Below are positions 1 through 11,739 of a DNA stretch of 57,500 bases, piece after piece. Position 1 is the first letter of the stretch; every line of letters begins with the position of its first letter. Under the pieces are notes generated by a model. The model saw only the letters and a program-made list of their open reading frames with translations, did not search any database and had not been told where the DNA came from. The position numbers and the translations under genes are program-made. Source of the DNA: Prorocentrum cordatum (taxonomy: Eukaryota > Sar > Dinophyceae > Prorocentrales > Prorocentraceae); the NCBI GenBank assembly GCA_963575745.1, contig CAUYUJ010017640.1, positions 156,957 through 214,456 of the forward strand, read 5' to 3'.

Positions 1-109
1 CGCTTGTTACCTGGACCAGTGCCCACTTCTACTGATGCAGGTACAGAGTCTATGCAGAAAAAGAACAGGAAGAGGAGAAGAGGGAGGAGGCAGAGGTCGT
101 CACGCCCGG

Positions 110-300
110 CACATAGTCCCACCAGCCCTTTGGGCGCAAGTGGTCTAACGATGTCTTCCTTTCTTCTTCCAAAACCCCCTCTTCGCCTTCGGGGAGGGGT
201 TTACCCCTCCCCCTACCTCCTCCCCCGGACCTGGACGGGGGGGGGCGCGAGAGGGCAGAGGGCCCCTTTCCTATCAAGATGGCTCCAAGATGGCCTCAGA
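110..300. repeat. Degenerate dispersed repeat, copy 1
   Basis: The stretch with AGTCCCACCAGCC followed by a TGGT(C/T)TA(A/G)CG block and GGGAGGGGTTTA recurs at 2240-2345 in the same order and orientation. This is a dispersed repeat of unknown type; it leads directly into the CAAGATGGC repeat block. Confidence 0.55.
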
Positions 301-1165
301 GAACCCAAGAAAGACTCCAAGATCACTCAAGATAACCCAACATGGCTCAAGAAAACGAACAACATGCTTCCAAGAGGCCCCAAGAAGGCCACAAGACAGT
401 TCCAGGTGCTCTCAGAGCTCCCCCGGGGCCCCCCCGAGAATCCAAAATCCTTCAAAAACCTAAGGAACAAAAATGATGTTTGCCTTCTCGCCTTTTCGCT
501 TCCGATGCGCTTTTGAAGCCTCAACATGGCCCCAAGATGGCCAAAGAAAGCTCCAAGAGGGGTCTAAGAGGCCCCCAAGATGGCCCCAAGAGCGCACAAG
601 ATCGCTCCAAGAGCGCCCCAAGAGGGCCCCAAGAGGCGGCGATTTTGGTGGCCCCGGAAGGGGAGGCAAATCGAGGACCTCCCTCCTTGGATCGATGGTC
701 TCCAAGACGGCCCCCAGAGGCGCTCCATAGCTCCCAGGAGGGCCCCCAAAGAGCCCCAAAAGAGCCCCAAGAGGGCCCCATGAGGGCCCTAAGACGCCCC
801 AGAAGAGCCCCAAGAGGACCCCATGACCCCCAAAGAGCCCTAAGAGGGTTCCAAGAAGGTCCCAAGAGGGTCCCAAGAGGGTCCCAAGACGGCCCCAAGA
901 GGCCCCCGAGCGGCCTCAGAGCCCAAGATGACCTCCAAGATGGCTCAGATAACCCAAGCTGGCTCAAGATGGCTCCCAAGATGCTCCAAACGGCCCCAAA
1001 ACCGCCCCAAGAGCGCCCAAGAGCGCTCCAAGAGAGCCCCAAGAAGCGGTTCGCGGGCACCTGAGGGGGGAGCGGAGTTGGGGACCCCCCGATCCTGTAA
1101 TCGATGACCTCTAAGATGATCCCAAGAGGGTTCCAAGAGGGCCCCAAAAACTCCCAGAGAGCACC
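270..1165 (+). repeat. CAAGA/GGCC motif repeat block
   Basis: The sequence consists of degenerate 10-14-bp units of the form CCAAGAGGCCC / CCAAGACGGCC / CCAAGATGGC. The same motif builds 6236-7590, 14530-20730 (opposite strand), 21405-22960 and 46050-46625. Open frames across it are rich in P, R, K, Q and G and are repeat translations. Confidence 0.85.
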
Positions 1166-1430
1166 AGCAACAGCAGCAGCAGCAGCAGCCGCAAGAATAC
1201 ATCTAGATGGTTCCATAAATCCTTGTCCGCGTCGTCCTCATCCTAATTCTCGTCCTCCTCGTCCTCGACCTCATCCGCGTCCTCATCCGCGTCCTCGTCC
1301 TCCTCGTCCTCCTCGTCCTCCTCGTCCTCCTCGTCCTCCTCGTCCTCCTCCTCCTCCTCCTCCTCCTCCTCCTCCTCCTCCTCCTCTTCCTCCTCCTCCT
1401 CTTCCTCTTCTCCTCGCCCCCACGCGGCCC
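1165..1430. repeat. CAG and CCT/CGT trinucleotide tracts
   Basis: A short CAG run (about 1168-1190) is followed by a CGTCCT-then-CCT tract from about 1225 to 1415. The tract is pure polypyrimidine on the plus strand over its last 90 bases. Confidence 0.9.
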
Positions 1431-2240
1431 CCAGGGATGGCCAGAAAAGGCCTTCCAAGGCCCCCTCCTTGCTCCCAGAGATCACTCGGTTCACCCTGGT
1501 TGCTCGCTTTGTTTACCTAGATGTGTCTCTTCGTCCCTTTTCCCGTCAGCTCTCATAGGCAGGGCTTCTGAATGAGCTGGTGGGGATATTTTTTTGGTCG
1601 CGGCCGCAAGCGAAGGCGCAGGCGGCGTCAAGGGTCGTCCCAGGCTGGTGGGGATACTTGTTTGGGTCGCGACCGCGAGCGGGCACCCGCGCGGCGTCGG
1701 AAAAGGTCGAGCTACGAGCAAGGCCGGGGGTCACAGCGCAACTGTCGCCGGCCAGACGCGGGAAAAAGGGGCCACTACACAACACAGCGGCTGCGCGGGG
1801 CGGCGAAAACGAAGCAGGGCGGAAGAGAGCGACACGAGCGAGGAAAGCGAAGAAAGCGGAAGAAACTGCTGGTGGAGATACGCGAAGGGTGAAGAATTGA
1901 AAAGACTCGAGGCATAGTCAGCCTGGGAAGATTTTCAAAGTGACGCATTCGGCGAACACCTGCTCAATCATACGCCAGCCTCCTCCTTCTCCCCATACTC
2001 GTTCTCCAAGTAAACGGGTGCCTGGTCTGCGGGCCAATGATTGAACAAACCGTTCGCATCGCTCGCTGTGGAACGCTTTGCGACCTCAGAAAAGCGGGGC
2101 ACGACGCGAAGAGCGAAGATTCACCTCGTAGGAGCTGTCCAGGAGCTGGTGTAAGCTGGAGTCAAAAAGTCTGCGAAGGCCCGCTGGCGGCGCCTCCAGC
2201 CCCGAGCCAAGGAATCCGCGCGGAGCTGCGAAAAGAAAGT
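1430..2240. other. No gene recognised; two-copy ~68-bp direct repeat at 1577-1712
   Basis: The block starting CTGGTGGGGATA occurs at 1577 and 1644 with GGTCGCG(A/G)CCGC in each. Elsewhere in this stretch nothing is recognised on either strand. Confidence 0.5.
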
Positions 2241-2345
2241 CCCACCAGCCTTCTGGACGTGAATGGTTTAGCGCGTTTCTTCGTCTATCTGCCATTATCC
2301 CGCCTTCTGGGAGGGGTTTATCACCGCTCCCTATCAATATTGTGC
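2240..2345. repeat. Degenerate dispersed repeat, copy 2
   Basis: It shares AGTCCCACCAGCC, the TGGTTTAGCG block and GGGAGGGGTTTA with 110-300. Confidence 0.55.
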
Positions 2346-2534
2346 CGTGATGAAAGATTGCCCCATTTTGACGGGTAAAGTGCATCTTGCGTCCGCAATG
2401 CGAGCACACGTCGCTAGTCGCCCCGTTAGGAACATGGAGCCTGGTACAATGTTACGGGGGAGGTCCCCCGCTTTCGGGGCAGAGGACAACTTGGGGCTTG
2501 GTACCATGCTGAAAATTGTATTACGCCAAACGGG

Positions 2535-3110
2535 ATGGCGGTTCGAAAACGGCAAACCGTGTGGAACGTCCTCACAAAAATGGCTGTCTTGACGGTTCGA
2601 ACTCGGTTCGAAACAATAGAATCCGGTTCGAAACAAAAGCAAAATGAGCGTTTCGCGTGGGACTTCCTTCAAAATTCGGTGTCCGACCCGATTCGAAACA
2701 AAAGGATGGCGGTTCGAAAACGGCAAACCGCGTGGGACATCCTCACAAGAATTGCTGCCTTGACGGTTCGAACTCGGCTCGGCACAAAAGAATATAGTTC
2801 CAACCATTTCGAAAACGAGCATTTTGCTGGGACTTCCTTCAGAATACGATCGGAACCTGGTTCCGCGCGGTGGGATGGCGGCTCCAAAATGCCAGACTGC
2901 GTGGGGCGTCCGCGCCGAAATGGCCCTCCTGACGGCTCCACAGCGGCTCCAACCACGAGAGGTGGGCCCCGAGAAACTGGGAAGCGAGCGTTTCGCTCGA
3001 GGCGTCCTTGGAAATACAGGTGGAATCTGGCCCCGAACGAGTCCCAAACCAAAGAATCGCGCGGGACATCCCCTGCAGATGGCGTGCGCCCCATTCCAAA
3101 CAGCGCCGGC
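2535..3110 (+). repeat. ~170-bp tandem repeat, three-plus copies
   Basis: ATGGCGGTTCGAAAACGG at 2535 recurs at 2706 and, diverged to ATGGCGGCTCC, at 2873, a period of 167-171. The third copy is GC-richer than the first two. A partial fourth copy may extend to 3110. The embedded GGTTCGAACTC resembles a Pol III B box but recurs only because the unit repeats. Confidence 0.75.
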
Positions 3111-3425
3111 CGCGGCGACGACGAAGACGACGACGACGACCACGACGACCACGACGACGACCACGACGATATGCGTTCTCGCCACGCCGCCGGCCACGCT
3201 TGGCCGCGTCTCGGTCTGGCCGACCCTTCTCCCTTCAGCAAGGAAAGGCCCACGGGGCGGCGCTACCCCCCTGCGGGAGGGGGATGTGCTGGGGGAGCCA
3301 ACGCCACCCTTCCCTGGGGGACATACTGCTGTCATCCCCCAAACACTGACATTGAGGAGCCAAGCCGCCCGTCAGGGCTACTTTTTCAGTTTGTTTGTTG
3401 CCAATCCTGTTTTTTTGGTTCGACC
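3110..3425. other. GAC tract and unassigned sequence
   Basis: A GACGAC/CACGAC tract spans about 3115-3172. The rest, to 3425, holds nothing recognised. Confidence 0.5.
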
Positions 3426-4345
3426 TGGGCTCCGAGGCCCAATCCAGCAGTCACAACACAGCCTTCTAGCAGTACATGCGCGCGTGGTCACAACAGTCTC
3501 GATTCCTATCACAAATCCAATACACATTCATTCAGTTTGTCCTTGCTGCAACTTTCCGGACAAGCTGGAGGGAGGCGGGGTGGAAGGATGAGGGAGGAGC
3601 TTGTATCTATCAGTTTTCAAGGTCTATTGATATTGTCGTGCTCTGCGTACTTGAGCTGCTTGTCAGCAGTGGCGTTCGCTGGCAATGTGGCGTTCACGGG
3701 CGGCTGGGTGCTCACAGTCACATTGGTGCTCAGGCGTTGCTGGACTCAGGTAGTACTGATCCGGCTCCGAGGCCCAATCCAGCATTCAAAACATGGCCTT
3801 CTAGAGGTAAGCGCGCGTGTGGTCGCAAGAGTCTCGACTCCTACCGCCAATCCCATTGACATTCACCAAATTTGACCTCACTGCAACTTTTGGGACAATT
3901 TCGAGGGAAGAGGGGTGAAAAGATGAGGGAGGAGCGTGCGCCGATCAACTTTCAGGATTTATCCATATTGTTGTGCTCTGCGCGCCTGGCGTTCACTGGC
4001 AATGTGGCGCTCACAGGCGGCAGCGTGCTCACAGTCACAGTTGTGCTCAGGCGTTGCTGGGCTCAGGTAGCATTCATCTGGCCCAGGCCGAATCCAAGAG
4101 GCAAAGAACGACTCTCTTGGAAGAAATGCGCGTGTGGTCGCATCAGTTACGATTCTTATCGCAAATCCAATACACATTCGTCCAGTTTATTCTTGCTGGA
4201 ATTTTTTGGGACCATTTGGAGGGAGGCAGGGTGGAAGGATGCGGGATGGGCTTGGCGATGCAATGTGGTTGCCACGGGCATCTGGGTGGTCGTAGTCACT
4301 GGGGGACTCAGGCGCTGCTGGGCCCAAGTAGCACTGATGATATTT
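3425..4345 (+). repeat. ~330-bp tandem repeat, about 2.8 copies
   Basis: Units begin near 3431, 3764 and 4080 with a GGCCCAATCCAG-like start. They then carry GCG(C/T)GTGGTC(A/G)CA, TATC(A/G)CAAATCCAATACACATTC, GGAGGGAGGC(A/G)GGGTGGAAGGATG and GTGCTCAGGCGTTGCTGG in the same order. Confidence 0.75.
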
Positions 4346-5070
4346 CAATGCAACCAGCTCCATATCACAACGACACAGATGGCATCACCCCCTCATGCCA
4401 CAACGGAATTTGAATGCATCGTAGCCGTTACTTCGGCTATGCCAAAAAACGGCCAAACTTAATTCACGCCCATATACGCACCCCATCCCACAGGCGATCG
4501 GCAGCCAACCAGGAACAATGCCGCCCCCATGCTCACACGCACACGCACACACACACAGACACACACACACACACACAGAGAATCATCCCTGTCAAAAAAG
4601 TATGCCTCCAAACTCGGAGCATGCGCAACCAACCCGATGCGGGCCTTTACCACCAGCCCTGTCAAAAAAACCATACAAAAGCATACTGTGGGGCAAACCC
4701 TTGTGTCATGTTCGTGAGGCCCGCGAGCACGTTGTATTGTTTTTGAACACGGACGGCGGGGGTGTCAGCATAGTGCCTGCTGCGCGCAGAGCCACCATCC
4801 CTGTCAACAAACGAAACACAATGCACTCGCGGCTAAATCTGGATCATGCGCGGCCACCCCACGATCACAGTCAAATGGTTTTTGACAGGGACGACGGGGG
4901 TGGTGGCGCATGGCCTGCCACCAGACACAATGATGGGCATTGATTTTCGACAAGGATGGTGGGAGCCGACATGTTTCCCGATGTGTGCTGTCACATGCGC
5001 AGGCGCAACCTGACACACTCTGCACGTGCCCCGAACGTTGCGCACCTGGCCCAGCTGGAGTATGCGGCAC
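4345..5070. repeat. Degenerate short direct repeats with a CA dinucleotide tract
   Basis: A CA/GT tract lies at about 4533-4582. CCTGTCAA(A/C)(A/C)AA-type segments recur near 4588, 4659 and 4799, separated by GCATGCGC-like sequence. No gene was seen. Confidence 0.5.
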
Positions 5071-5230
5071 ACCGGGTCGCAGGTGGGTCGCGGGCTGGGT
5101 CGCGACTGGGACGACGACGACGACGACGACAACGCAACACAACGCAACGCAACAACAATCCGCACCGCGGAACCTCCCTTCAGCCACGCAGCCAGGAACA
5201 GTGAATGACCGTTCGGCCCCCTCACTCTGA
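5070..5230 (+). repeat. GGGTCGCG satellite end with conserved 3' terminus, copy 1
   Basis: A short run of GTGGGTCGCGGGC units is followed by ACGACG and AACGCAAC runs, then a terminus at 5202-5230 identical over 29 bases to 32633-32661. The 32-kb copy has the long form of the same array. Confidence 0.7.
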
Positions 5231-6236
5231 CCACCCCACCGGTTTTCGCGGTACCCCTTGGGATAATACGATTAACGTATGACTCTGCCTCATCGTTCAT
5301 GTTAGATATGAACTCATACAATCCCAAACCAACCTGGTATCGACTCCCCTGATCCTCGCTATACAATACTATGCGCGCACACTCGTTTATCAAAAACCAT
5401 GGAATGTCGAAAACCCATGCAACAGAAATACTAGAGTCCACACGCGCGCGTCGTCGCGCGTGTATGCGGAAATCCGTCAAAAATCGGAGGTCCCCCAAAA
5501 ATTTCAAAACCAAGGTTCCCGAAACCATACGAAACAAACAAACAAGAGTTGTGCAACATGTTTCCTCCGCGAAAAACTGTCGCGCGCTTTTGCGGGTCCT
5601 TACGAAAACAACAGGCGTTTCAACAACTCCAGGAAATCCGACCAAGCGGGCCTCTCGCGCGCGCACGCCGAAATCATTCGAACGCCCTTGCGCGATTGCC
5701 AGGGGCACGAAACCATGCAAACAAAAAAACATATATATATATATATAAACACACACATATATATATAGATGTGTATATATACATATATATATATGCGCGA
5801 CGTCGCGCTCGCATTCCGAAATCTTGAAAAACGAGGGTTTCGTACGGATGTCAAGATCGAGACTCCCGAATAAATGTGAAACGCTCACGGTTGTGCAACA
5901 TGGCTTTTCAATACATCACAAAAATCTACGCGCGTGCAGTTTTTCATCGACACATGGACACTATCATCGTCATCGGCGTGATCAGCATCGGCGGAGTCAG
6001 TAGCCTTGCCGTCGTGTCTGCCGTCGTTGACGTCGCCATGGTACCGCACCCGCCCGAGTTACCGACTCGCACTGAAGTGTCCGCGCATCAGTGCGGCCTG
6101 CAAGACGCGCTGGAACTTATCAGCAGTCGTGAACCGATGTGGCACTCTATGTGTTGCAATATATGTTGTGCAACCCATGCGGCGCAATGTATACGGTGCA
6201 ATATATGATGTGCAAGTTTTGTGATGCAATCAATCC
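5230..6236. other. No gene recognised; degenerate ~200-bp repeats and AT tract
   Basis: A segment with CGCGCGC(G/A)CG..CG(G/A)AAATC and GTTGTGCAACATG recurs near 5437, 5655 and 5795. An AT/TA tract lies at 5730-5795. TGCAATATATG-type repeats lie at 6145-6225. Confidence 0.4.
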
Positions 6237-6474
6237 ATGCCTCCAAGACGGCCCTGAAGCGCCCCAAGAGGGCCCCGAGCCGGCACAGAGAGAGGCCCCC
6301 AAGACGGCTTCCGACGGCGTCAGACGGACCAGGAACGCCCTCAGACGGCCGAAGAGCCTCCCAAGGAGCCTCAAAAGGCCCCGAGTAGGCCCAAGGAAGC
6401 CCCCACGAGGCCTCCAAGAGGCCTCGGGGGGGGAAAAAAAAAGCCACAAGAGTGCCCCAAGGGGCTCCCAAGAG

Positions 6475-6546
6475 GTATCCTCCTCCTCTTCCTCCTCCTC
6501 CTCCTCATCATCATCATCCTCATCATCCTCATCATCCTCATCATCC

Positions 6547-6640
<94 letters not shown>

Positions 6641-6775
6641 AATCAGCATCGTCATCATCATCAACATCATCAGCATCATCTTCATCATCTTCCTCCTTCC
6701 CCTCCTCCTCATCATCATCATCATCATCATCATCCTCATCCTCCTCATCCCTCTTCTCCTCGTCATCCTCCCCTT
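6475..6775. repeat. CCT and ATC trinucleotide tract
   Basis: It begins and ends as CCT and runs as CATCAT in the middle. All open frames here are Ser, His, Ile or Met runs and are not genes. Confidence 0.95.
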
Positions 6776-6814
6776 CCTACGCCTTTTTCCGCCCGTTCCT
6801 CCTCGTTTTCGTTC

Positions 6815-6895
6815 TCTCCCGCGTGTTATCCGAAGGGTGTCCACAACGGCTGGGGGGAACACCTAGCCGGATAGCTCAGCAGAGCTCTGGCCGCA
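6815..6895 (+). repeat. Border repeat with GATAGCT(C/T)(A/G)GC core, copy 1
   Basis: CCGAAGGGTGT, GGCTGGGGGGAACAC and CGGATAGCTCAGCAGAGCTC recur, diverged, at 23025-23095. A GATAGCTTGGC copy lies at 8815-8832. All three lie just 3' of a trinucleotide tract. Confidence 0.6.
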
Positions 6896-7639
6896 AGAGG
6901 TCCCCAAGACGGTCCAAGATGCACCCAAGACAGCCTGAGATGGCCTCAAGATGGCCCAAGACTGCTCAAGACGAGAGGCAAACACGAGGTCTCAAAGAGG
7001 TCCACCAGGAAGGCTCGAAGAAGCCAAAAACATCAATGATCGGCCTTCCGACGGCCCACGAGGCCTCCAAGATCGCCCAACAAGCCTCCAAGGTAGCCCC
7101 ATGGCAGCCCAAGAGGTCCCCAAGACGGCCTGAGATGGCCTCAAGATGGCCCAAGACTGCCCAGGAGGCCCACAAGAGGCCTCCAAGAGGTCCCCTAGGA
7201 AGACTCGAAGAAGCCAAAAACCTTGCTGCTCGTGCTTCCGGCAGCCCAACCAAGAGGCCCCCAAGACGGCCCCTAGAGGGCCACGGGACGGTCCAAGAGG
7301 CCTCCAGGACGCCCAAGATGGCCTCCAAGACTGCCATGGAGCGCCCCGGGGAGTCTCCAAGTCGGCTCTGGGAGAACCCCCTAAGACGGCGCCCGACTGC
7401 GTCAGACGGACCAGGAGTGCCCTAAGACGACCAAAGATGCCCACAAGCCCCGCCCCCCTTCCTCCCCATCCACTCCCACCCCCCTTCCCCGAGGCCCCCA
7501 GGAGGCCGAGGGAGGCCCCCAAGGGGCTCACAGGAAGCTCCCAAGAGAGGCCCCAAGAGTGCCCCCAGGCGCTCCCAAGGGGCCTCTAGTCCTTCTCCTT
7601 CTGGCTAGCTTCTCCCTGTCGCACCCCGAGGCCAGTTTT

Positions 7640-8580
7640 TGGGGCGGGCCGGGCGTTTCGCCTGAGACTTCCTCGCCACTTATGACTCCGAAGCCTGGAA
7701 ACTGACACCAGCTTCACAAATGGAGGACGGGCCGTTTTCAAAATGTGGCTCTCGCCTTAGCGCGGTGCACATAGGTTGTAAACCTTTTGCAAGAATTTCA
7801 CGGATTGGGGGCGGGTCGTTTTCAAAATGTGGCTCTCGCCCGAGAGCGTCGCCAATTTGTCTCGAACATTTACGAAGGTTTCATGGGTTGAGGGCGGGTG
7901 CTGTTCAAAATGTGGTTTTCGTCTCAGCGCGGTGCAGATTCGTTGTAAGCATCTGCAAGAGCTTCACGGATTGTGAGGACGGGTCGTTTGCAAAATGTTA
8001 GTCTCGCCGTAGCGCGGCGCACATTCGTTCTAAACATCTTCAAGTAGAGCGGCGCACACTCGTCGCAAACATTTGCAAGGGTTTCACGGATTGCGGGCGG
8101 TTCCTTTTCAAAATGTGGCTCTCGCCGTAGCGCCACGCACATTCTTTTTTTTTAATTTGCAATAGCTTCACGGATTGGGGGCGAGTCGTTTTCAGAATGT
8201 GGTTTTAGCCTTGGCGCCGCGCACATTCGTGCAAAAAAATGTAAGAGTTCCACGGGTCCCATGATTAGCGCACCAGAAATGGTGTTTGGAAGGATTCAGG
8301 ATTATGAGTGTGATGCAATTACGTTGATTCGCGGTGCAAAAGTCCCAAGAATGGTGTTCTGGCACGGTTCAAGATCGACAAGACGCAACACTCAGGTTGA
8401 TCCGTGAGTTGGTATCCCGAGAACAATGTTGTGGCATGCTCCGGGGTCTTCAAACAATTGTTTTCCAACGAGGCAGCCCCCGCAGTGGAAATGAACAGTT
8501 GCTGGGGCCTATGAAGAGGGATCTTGGAGGGAGGGTGTATTCCAACATCATTAATGACCCTTGTGTGTCCACTGGTCCTC
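7640..8580 (+). repeat. ~0.9-kb repeated module with ~85-bp tandem core, copy 1
   Basis: A leader with GAGACTTCCTC(A/G)CCACTT precedes six units of about 85 bp containing TTTTCAAAATGTGGCTCTCGCC and AGAGCTTCACGGATTG (near 7733, 7820, 7900, 7987, 8107 and 8190). A tail with GGGGCCTA and TCCACTGGTCCTCC ends in a CCT tract. Leader, core and tail all recur at 27690-28595 in the same orientation. Confidence 0.85.
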
Positions 8581-8760
8581 CGCCTCCTCCTCCTTATCCT
8601 TATCCTCCTCCTCCTCCTCCTCCTCCTCCTCCTCCCCCTCCTCCTCCTCCTCCTCATCATCATCACCATCATCATCCTCATCCTCATCCTCATCCTCATC
8701 CTCCCCTTCTCCTCCGTCTCCTGACCCCCCCCCAACACCACCACCCCACCCCACCTCTCA
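8578..8760. repeat. CCT tract with ATC/CTT interruptions
   Basis: A pyrimidine-rich trinucleotide tract on the plus strand that directly follows the repeated module. Confidence 0.9.
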
Positions 8761-8789
8761 TCCTCCCCAAAGCATCTCCCGAAGAGATT

Positions 8790-8905
8790 CCAGCGCGGTT
8801 GGAAGAATACATAGACCGATAGCTTGGCCAAGCTGAAGCCAAACATTGGGCTACAGAGGCGCTTCCGAAAAAATGGCGGTGATTCGCCGCAAGCATCTTC
8901 ACTGC
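8790..8905 (+). repeat. Border repeat with GATAGCTTGGC and GGCGGTGATTCGCCG, copy 2
   Basis: It shares GATAGCTTGGC (8815-8830) and GGCGGTGATTCGCCG (near 8874) with 23075-23160. Confidence 0.6.
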
Positions 8906-8959
8906 GGAATCAAAACGGTTGTTCAAAAAAAATGGAATTTCGATGTACTGCGGGCGCGC

Positions 8960-9320
8960 ACTTCCCTACCATCCTCAACAACACAATAGCTATCATCACT
9001 GTCACCGTCGTCATCGGCATCGCAATCGCCATAATCATCAACATCGTCATCATCGTCACCGCCGCCGTCATATTCGTCATCATCGTCATCGTCGAGATTG
9101 TCGTCATCGTCAGATTTCTGCGCGCGCGCCTTCATCATGTTCATCAGCACCATAATCATCAACACAATCGCCATCGCCATCGTTGCCCCAATCGTTATCA
9201 TCGCCAGTAGTTGCATCAACATCGCCATCGTTGTCGTAGACATCGTCCCCACCGCCGTCATATTCATCATTATCATAATCATCGATGTCGCCGCCTGGGT
9301 GAGTTGTGTCAAACAGTTGC
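8960..9320. repeat. Degenerate CAT/ATC tract
   Basis: CATCATCGTCATCG-type sequence; translations are His, Ile or Asp runs. No gene was seen. Confidence 0.8.
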
Positions 9321-9478
9321 GGGTAGGAGGATGGGATGTTTGCTCGAGAATTTGAGTTGATGGCGTCAACATTGGGACAGCAGACACCCCATACATTACA
9401 CCACTTGCACCGCCGAGGTTGCATCGCATATGTTGCACCGTATGCAATGCAACACATAGGTTGAAACAGACACGGATT

Positions 9479-9545
9479 ACACCACAACGGTTGCATGTCG
9501 ACAGTGCAAGAACCCACTGCTTGGGGTCCACGCTGGCAAACATGT
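9479..9545 (+). repeat. Flanking repeat, copy 1
   Basis: CACCACA, then AGTGCAAG, then ACTGCTTGGGG(T/C)CCACGCTGG recurs at 10418-10480. The two copies bracket the ~70-bp tandem array. Confidence 0.6.
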
Positions 9546-9589
9546 GTTCAGCAATTGTAGGTGAGCTGCGAGTTGTCGCCGTCGCTCAA

Positions 9590-10400
9590 GTGTTAGATGG
9601 GCGGTGCCCTGAGGCAACTGACCTGTGATGCCTCCTATGTCGCGATTTCTCGCCCTGGTGCACCATGGGTGGTGCCCTATGGTTTGTGCGCTATGGTGCC
9701 TCACGTGTTGCAGCCTATCGTTGCTGCACTGGTGTCCTGGGGGTGGTGCTCATCTGATCACATCTGCAATTTCTCAGTCTTGCCCGGGGGCGAGTGCCCG
9801 ACGATGCCTCACTTGCTGCGACGTCTCGTTCTCGCCATCTTTCTCTGTGGATGCTGCCCGATGGCTAGTGCGCTTTCCCGTGTGCTGCGATGTCGGCGAT
9901 GTCTCGTTAGTAGGTGTTGATGGCGAATGCCTCGCCGCCCTCGCGCGAAGCGCGAGAAAGTAGTTAAAGGAGAGGAAAAATGCGGCGATGTCTCGTTCCC
10001 CCACTGGTGCCCTATGGGTGGGGCTCGGTTGGCGGGGGCCCTATGATGCCCCATGTGCTGCGGCGTCTCCAGTCCTCACCCGGGTGCCCTGAGTGTGTCT
10101 TGTGGCCAGTGTCAAATGATGAACCACTTGTTGCGATGTGTCTCGTGCCTGCACAGGTTCCCAGTGGGTGGCGCCTTGTGGGAAGTGATCTACGATGCCT
10201 CCTCTGATTCGATGTGTGGCTCTTGCTCTGGTGCCCTAGGGGTGGTGCCCTGTGGCTGGTGCTCCACAGTGCCCATGTTTGGATCAAGCGCCATGAATTC
10301 ACAATTGCATCTCACAGGTCATGTGATGCACTTTCTCGTTCCCGTACTGGTGTTATGTTGGTGGTGCCCTATGTCTGTCGTCCTATGGTTCCGTGCGCTG
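9590..10400 (+). repeat. Degenerate ~65-110-bp tandem array
   Basis: Units carry GATGCCTCA..TGTTGCGA.GTCTCGT and CCTGGTGCCCTATGGGTGGTGCC in order. They start near 9626, 9690, 9802, 9980, 10042, 10118 and 10190. Open frames rich in C, W and L come from the unit. Confidence 0.7.
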
Positions 10401-10417
10401 TAGATTTCGAAGCACAA

Positions 10418-10480
10418 AGGGCACCACATAGAATGCACGTCCAGAGTACAAGGGTCTACTGTTTGGGGCCCACGCTGGAA
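10418..10480 (+). repeat. Flanking repeat, copy 2
   Basis: See 9479-9545; TTGGGGCCCACGCTGG lies at about 10463. Confidence 0.6.
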
Positions 10481-10841
10481 GTAATTATCGTATTCATAGG
10501 TTCGCCGTCATCGTCATTTCCACGTGTTGATAAAAATCGCCATCGTAGGCATCCCTCGACCACCACGCCCATCATACCGTGTCTTTCGACAACAGCATCA
10601 GCACATGGCCGCTTCTGTTACCACCAGCACCGCCAAAAGCTGTCAAAATCCCCACCCGCGTTGTTGATGACACCGCCGCCGTGGCGATGCTCAACCCCGA
10701 TGCATCATCGTCGCCGACGGGTCTCGACATGATCATCATGACGAGCTCTAGTGGGTAAGAGGAGACAGGTCGGTGCGCAATTCATCGCCGTGGCCTCGTC
10801 TCGAAGCTCGCGGCCGCGCGGCGGACCCCCCCGCGGCCGTC
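10480..10841. other. No gene recognised
   Basis: Unique-looking GC-rich sequence downstream (in transcript sense) of the last visible helicase exon. The next helicase exon was looked for here and not found. Confidence 0.4.
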
Positions 10842-10937
10842 CAGCTGAGACTGGATGTTGGCGATCTTGGAGGGTGGGAAGCTGTACTCCGCCACTGGCA
10901 CGCCGGCCTTCCTGAGGTACATCAGGAAGCCCAGCTC
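10842..10937 (-). CDS. HAS1: HAS1-like helicase exon ([12 protein letters not shown]... region)
   Basis: About 32 codons begin [18 protein letters not shown] and end KIANIQSQL. This is the HAS1/DDX18 segment that links the end of the RecA2 domain to the conserved C-terminal extension (family pattern LGFL-YLK---VP--E--F---KI--IQ-QL). The acceptor is CGCGCTTCAG|GAG. The 3' border is uncertain. The best guess is CTG|GACGGC, again GA; otherwise the frame runs on through DGRGGV into GC-rich sequence that no longer resembles the family. The intron upstream of this exon is about 14.6 kb. No following exon (expected to carry a KSA..AYRSY-like segment) was recognised between 1 and 10.8 kb. Confidence 0.88.
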
Positions 10938-11330
10938 CTGAAGCGCGCGGACTTCCGCCCCCCCCCCCCCAGCACGCACGCGCTCCGATCGAGCGTGCGC
11001 CCTCCGCGAACCACCAAGGCTCCCCACACGTGACACAAACACTGCGTTCTCCCCGAACGCCAGACAGTGCAAAGAAAGCGAGACTGCACTGCAACCTGAA
11101 CGGTTGCAGCCTGGGGATCCGGCACAGCAGGCCAAGGCTCCTGGGCAAAGAGGAGACGCCACGCGGCATCTCCCAGCGCCGGGTCCCCCGAGGCCGCTGC
11201 TGCCATCGCTGTTCGCTTCCTGCGCCTACACAGCCCTCAGAGGATCAGCCACGAGGGTATCGCGCCGTCGTCCTCCTGCATGTGTTGCTCATCGTCATTA
11301 GAGTACCACCAGTCATCATGGTACTCCTCA
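10938..11330. other. Intron sequence next to the last visible helicase exon
   Basis: It contains a run of 14 C at 10957-10970, which is the G-run just upstream of the acceptor in transcript sense. No other feature was recognised. Confidence 0.5.
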
Positions 11331-11369
11331 TCCCCCTTCCCATCCTCCTCCATCTTTCTATTCATCCTC

Positions 11370-11464
11370 CTCCTCACCACCACCACCATCATCACCCTCA
11401 TCATCGTATCATCATCAGCAGCAGCATCAGCATCATCATCACCATCATCATTACCACCACCACC

Positions 11465-11523
<59 letters not shown>

Positions 11524-11547
11524 CATCATCATCATCATCATCATCAT

Positions 11548-11634
<87 letters not shown>

Positions 11635-11690
11635 TGCAGCATCATCATAAGCATCATCATCATCATCATCATCTGCAGCATCATCATAAG

Positions 11691-11739
<49 letters not shown>

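Larger units (their letters stand above)
6236..7590 (+). repeat. CAAGA/GGCC motif repeat block, interrupted by a trinucleotide tract
   Basis: CCAAGACGGCC-type units fill 6236-6475 and 6890-7590. The gap is a CCT/ATC tract (listed separately) and a GATAGCT border repeat. Confidence 0.85.

Noticed and set aside
2595-2780. tRNA or Pol III B box (GGTTCGAACTC)
   Set aside because: No acceptor stem or anticodon arm can be formed; the motif recurs only with the 171-bp unit.
4420-4450. Dinoflagellate spliced-leader sequence (CGTAGCC...GGCT)
   Set aside because: Only a short partial resemblance; the conserved 22-base leader and the following donor are absent.
10782-11162. Reading the helicase exon as a single 126-codon gene from its own ATG
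   Set aside because: Residues upstream of ELGFL come from a G-run and unrelated sequence; the family match begins exactly at the CAG|GAG acceptor.
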